Shown: positions 61,547 to 64,000 of the stretch, piece by piece
Numbering within the stretch: position 1 is the stretch's first letter
How the letters are laid out: each line of letters opens with the position of its first letter
Source: Novosphingobium malaysiense
Lineage (GTDB): Bacteria > Pseudomonadota > Alphaproteobacteria > Sphingomonadales > Sphingomonadaceae
DNA length: 64,000 nt
Assembly (NCBI RefSeq): GCF_000802225.1
Contig: NZ_JTDI01000004.1
Location: forward strand, 62,001-126,000
Direction: 5' to 3'
The notes under the pieces: generated by a model
Database searches by the model: none
What the model was told of the DNA's origin: nothing
Seen by the model: the letters and a program-made list of their open reading frames with translations, nothing else
Position numbers and translations under genes: made by a program

Positions 61547-62173
61547 ATGGCAGACCCGATTACCGGCAAGTTCGATTTCGATGCCGACGCCCGCATGGCG
61601 CAGACCGTCGCCAATGGCCCGCGCTACGCCCCGCTGACGCTCGACGAAGTGAGCCCGGAGGGGCACGAGCAGGTCAACGCCATGCGCACCGCCTTCAACA
61701 TTCCCGAGGATCGCCCCTTTCCCGATGTCAGCCTGATCACGCTGCGTCATCCCGGCATGTTCCGCGCGCAGATGGTGCTCGGCCTCGAAATCGCCGCCAG
61801 GGGCACGATCCCGCCGCGGGAGCGAGAACTGGCGATCCTGCGCATCGCCCAGCTGGCCCGCGCCCCGTTCGAGTGGTGCGAGCACGTGGATATCGGCAAG
61901 GCTTTCGGCGTCACTCCCGAAGAGATCGAGCGCGTGATCGAAGGCTCCTCCGCCGCCGGCTGGACCGAACACGAAGCCGCGCTGCTTCGAGCCGTTGAAG
62001 AGATGATCGCCGATCATTGCATGTCCGATGCGACGTGGGAGACGCTGGCGAAAACCTACGACGAAAAGCAGATGCTCGAACTGCCGATGCTGGTCGGCTC
62101 CTACCTGATGACGGCGCTCCAGCAGAACAGCCTCAAGATCCAGCCGAAGGGCCCCGGATTCGACTATCGCTGA
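61547..62173 (+). CDS. CMD-family protein (second copy)
   Basis: 208 residues with the CMD/AhpD-like core SLITLRHPGMFRAQMVLGLEIA, PRERELAILRIAQLARAPFEWCEHVDIGKAFGVTPEEIERVIEG. A single cysteine in EWCEH replaces the AhpD CxxC, so peroxidase activity is unlikely. The extended form (N-terminal 60 residues and a C-terminal helical segment) differs from the short CMD protein at 10.2 kb. It follows the sulfotransferase on the same strand, probably cotranscribed. Possible roles are decarboxylase, hydrolase or isomerase; none is proved. Confidence 0.8.
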   Translation: MADPITGKFDFDADARMAQTVANGPRYAPLTLDEVSPEGHEQVNAMRTAFNIPEDRPFPDVSLITLRHPGMFRAQMVLGLEIAARGTIPPRERELAILRIAQLARAPFEWCEHVDIGKAFGVTPEEIERVIEGSSAAGWTEHEAALLRAVEEMIADHCMSDATWETLAKTYDEKQMLELPMLVGSYLMTALQQNSLKIQPKGPGFDYR

Positions 62174-62249
62174 CGTAAAATCGATTGCCGGTCCCCGCGC
62201 GGCCATCTCGACGGCAAAACACCGAGCGGCTCTTTCCAGGCCCGATCGA

Positions 62250-62269
62250 CACAGGCAGGGCAGCCTGTG
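62250..62269. terminator. Hairpin between convergent CMD-like and GGDEF-EAL genes
   Basis: CACAGGC / GCCTGTG forms a 7-bp stem with a 6-nt loop in the 172-bp gap between convergent stops. A clear T-run is missing, so terminator activity is uncertain. Confidence 0.35.
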
Positions 62270-62345
62270 GAAAAGCCTGAGGATAATACCGGGACAGGCG
62301 GGGAAAACTTCAAATCTGCGCCTGGTTTCCCGTGATCGGGGACCG

Positions 62346-64000
62346 CTATCCCACGGCGGCCCGGGGCTGTCCGGAGCCGCTGTTGTAGTGGTCGAGCAAC
62401 CGCGCAACCTCGCCCAGCGGAACGGGCCGGCTAACGTGATACCCCTGGATAATGCTGCATCCCTCGGCGCAAAGGATGTTGAGCTGTTCCTGCGATTCCA
62501 CCCCTTCGGCCGTGATCTGCAGCCCCAGCTTCTGGGAGAGCTGGATGGTGGCCTGGACAATCGACAGCGAATCCGAGGCGCCCCCCAGTTCCGCGACAAA
62601 GGTGCGGTCGATCTTGATCTTGTTGAAGGGGAAGGAGCGCAGGTAGCTGAGACTGGAATAGCCGGTCCCGAAATCGTCCATTGCAATGCGCACGCCCAGC
62701 GCGGCAAGGCCGTCCAGCGTCGAACGCACGCCGCTCTCGTCCTGAAGCAGCACGGCCTCTGTGATCTCGAGTTCGAGCCTGTGAGGCTCCAGTCCGGCCG
62801 CGCCCAGGGCATTCATGGTCATGGCGATCAGGTCGCCGCGCTTGAGCTGGGCTGGCGACACGTTCACCGCGACACCAATGTCATCAGGCCACTTGGCGGC
62901 ATCCTGACAGGCCTGGCGCATGACCCATTCGCCGATGGGGACGATAAGCCCGTTGTCCTCGGCAAGACCGATGAAATCGGCCGGCGGGATGAGACCGCGC
63001 CGGGGGTGATGCCAGCGCACCAAGGCCTCGAATGAACTGATCGTCCCTTTGGTCATGTCGAGCAGCGGCTGATAGTAGATCTCGAACTGGCCTTCCGCGA
63101 TCGCTTCGCGAAGATCCGTCTCCATCTGGCGGCGCTCGGTGAGGCGGGAATCCATGCCCGGCTCGAAAAAGCGGTAGGTCCCGCGGCGTTCGTCCTTGGC
63201 GCAATAGAGCGCCAGATCGCTCATTTTCAGGAGTTCGTCGGCTTCGCACCCGTTATCGGCCGAAAGGCAAATGCCGACGCTGGCGCCGACCACGACCGTG
63301 TGCCCTTCGAAGACGAAGGGCTGGGACAGCCGTTCAACGATCCTCTCCGCAACGGCCGCCGCAGCATCGCTGTCCGCCATGCCGCCGCTGATGACCGCGA
63401 ATTCATCGCCGCCGAGCCGTGCCACGATATCGTGCTTGCCCGAAGACTCCCGCAGGCGCGCTGCTGTCACTCGCAGCAGTTCGTCTCCCACGGCATGTCC
63501 CAGCGTGTCGTTGACCTCCTTGAAACGGTCGAGGTCGATGGAGAACAGGCCGAACGGCTGCTCCGCTTTCGCGTAGGCTTCCAGGTGTGCGGCAAACGTC
63601 GTCCGGTTCGGCAGGCCGGTCAGCGTGTCGTGGGCTGCAAGGTAGGCGATCTGGCGGGTCGTGCGGCGGGTTTCCGTGACGTCCTCGTGCGTGGCAACCC
63701 AGCCGCCACCGGGCAGGTTGCGCCGAACGTACTTGATGATGCGTCCGTTGGGCAGCACCACTTCGCGTTCGGCGAGCCAATCCGCATCGCCCGGCCGTGC
63801 CGTTTCGGCCACCGCCGCCTCGGCAACGCCGAGATGGGCCTTCACCGCGTCGCGAATCTCGATGAAGGTGGAACCGAGTTTGAGCAGTCCTTCCGGGCAA
63901 TCGTACAAGTCGAGATAGCGGCGGTTGTAAATGACGAGCCGGTTGTCGGCATCGTACATCACCAACCCCTGCGCCATGTTGTCCAGCGCAGCTGCGGTGA
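62346..64000 (-). CDS. PAS-GGDEF-EAL cyclic-di-GMP enzyme (5' end beyond window)
   Basis: Partial protein, at least 551 residues. The PAS-type sensor start (ALDNMAQGLVMYDADNRLVI) is cut by the window edge, so the true start lies outside. A GGDEF domain (DLDRFKEVNDTLGHAVGDELL, RLGGDEFAVI) and an EAL domain follow. The EAL domain has FEALVRWHHP, NVSPAQ, LEITE, MDDFGTGYSSL, KIDRTF and EGVES, so the phosphodiesterase residues are intact. The product inhibition site before GGDEF reads GKHD rather than RxxD, so feedback inhibition by c-di-GMP is probably lost. It likely tunes the motile/sessile switch. Confidence 0.93.
   Translation of the reverse strand, partial: TAAALDNMAQGLVMYDADNRLVIYNRRYLDLYDCPEGLLKLGSTFIEIRDAVKAHLGVAEAAVAETARPGDADWLAEREVVLPNGRIIKYVRRNLPGGGWVATHEDVTETRRTTRQIAYLAAHDTLTGLPNRTTFAAHLEAYAKAEQPFGLFSIDLDRFKEVNDTLGHAVGDELLRVTAARLRESSGKHDIVARLGGDEFAVISGGMADSDAAAAVAERIVERLSQPFVFEGHTVVVGASVGICLSADNGCEADELLKMSDLALYCAKDERRGTYRFFEPGMDSRLTERRQMETDLREAIAEGQFEIYYQPLLDMTKGTISSFEALVRWHHPRRGLIPPADFIGLAEDNGLIVPIGEWVMRQACQDAAKWPDDIGVAVNVSPAQLKRGDLIAMTMNALGAAGLEPHRLELEITEAVLLQDESGVRSTLDGLAALGVRIAMDDFGTGYSSLSYLRSFPFNKIKIDRTFVAELGGASDSLSIVQATIQLSQKLGLQITAEGVESQEQLNILCAEGCSIIQGYHVSRPVPLGEVARLLDHYNSGSGQPRAAVG

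Overview
The window looks like chromosomal DNA of a sphingomonad alphaproteobacterium (Novosphingobium/Sphingobium-like). This is inferred from the high GC content, a full division/cell-wall (dcw) cluster in alphaproteobacterial order, a large TonB-dependent receptor with a DIIVTAQR-type TonB box, and several families common in sphingomonad catabolic regions (DUF1214, PAPS-type sulfotransferases, class III CoA-transferase, P450). No insertion sequence, prophage or CRISPR array was seen.

Region 1 (1-20 kb) is accessory and catabolic. It holds a CoxG-like SRPBCC protein, a TonB-family protein, a TauD/TfdA dioxygenase, an Rrf2 regulator with four cysteines, a TetR-SDR pair divergent from fumarylacetoacetase, a CaiB/BaiF CoA-transferase, and a TonB-dependent receptor. 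A tight five-gene operon follows (SDR, DUF1214, sulfotransferase, zinc alcohol dehydrogenase, carboxymuconolactone decarboxylase-like protein), then a chemoreceptor with a C-terminal CheR-type tether, and a P450 translationally coupled to a TetR regulator. Several control regions carry clear dyads. The best is a 20-bp perfect palindrome overlapping the -35 element and spacer of a well-formed promoter upstream of the receptor.

Region 2 (19-29 kb) is mostly housekeeping on the minus strand: an SLC10A7-type symporter, a sugar-epimerase-like SDR, proB, obgE, tRNA-Ala(CGC), a proline-rich lipoprotein, a Bax-inhibitor-1 protein, proC with a YbjN-like gene, and a TPR-SPOR protein.

Region 3 (28.8-48 kb) is the dcw cluster on the minus strand: mraZ, rsmH, ftsL, ftsI, murE, murF, mraY, murD, ftsW, murG, murC, murB, ddl, ftsQ, ftsA, ftsZ. 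Eight junctions are 4-base stop/start overlaps. Upstream of mraZ is a roughly 10-bp-periodic array of GGGA motifs that resembles MraZ boxes. The ftsZ leader has a hairpin with an embedded GANTC site and a DnaA-like box.

Region 4 (48-64 kb) holds cysK with two small envelope genes, a 2Fe-2S ferredoxin divergent from an AlkA-type DNA glycosylase across a palindrome, and a LytTR membrane regulator divergent from an acyltransferase. A redox module follows: DUF305 membrane protein, lipoprotein, cytochrome c with a His-rich tail, exported catalase-peroxidase KatG, and another cytochrome c. It ends with pterin dehydratase, ccmAB, a second sulfotransferase plus CMD-like pair, and a GGDEF-EAL protein cut by the window edge.

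Best candidates for undescribed biology are the SDR/DUF1214/sulfotransferase/ADH/CMD operon with its own operator, the recurring sulfotransferase-CMD pairing about 50 kb apart, and the exported KatG-cytochrome c-DUF305 module.
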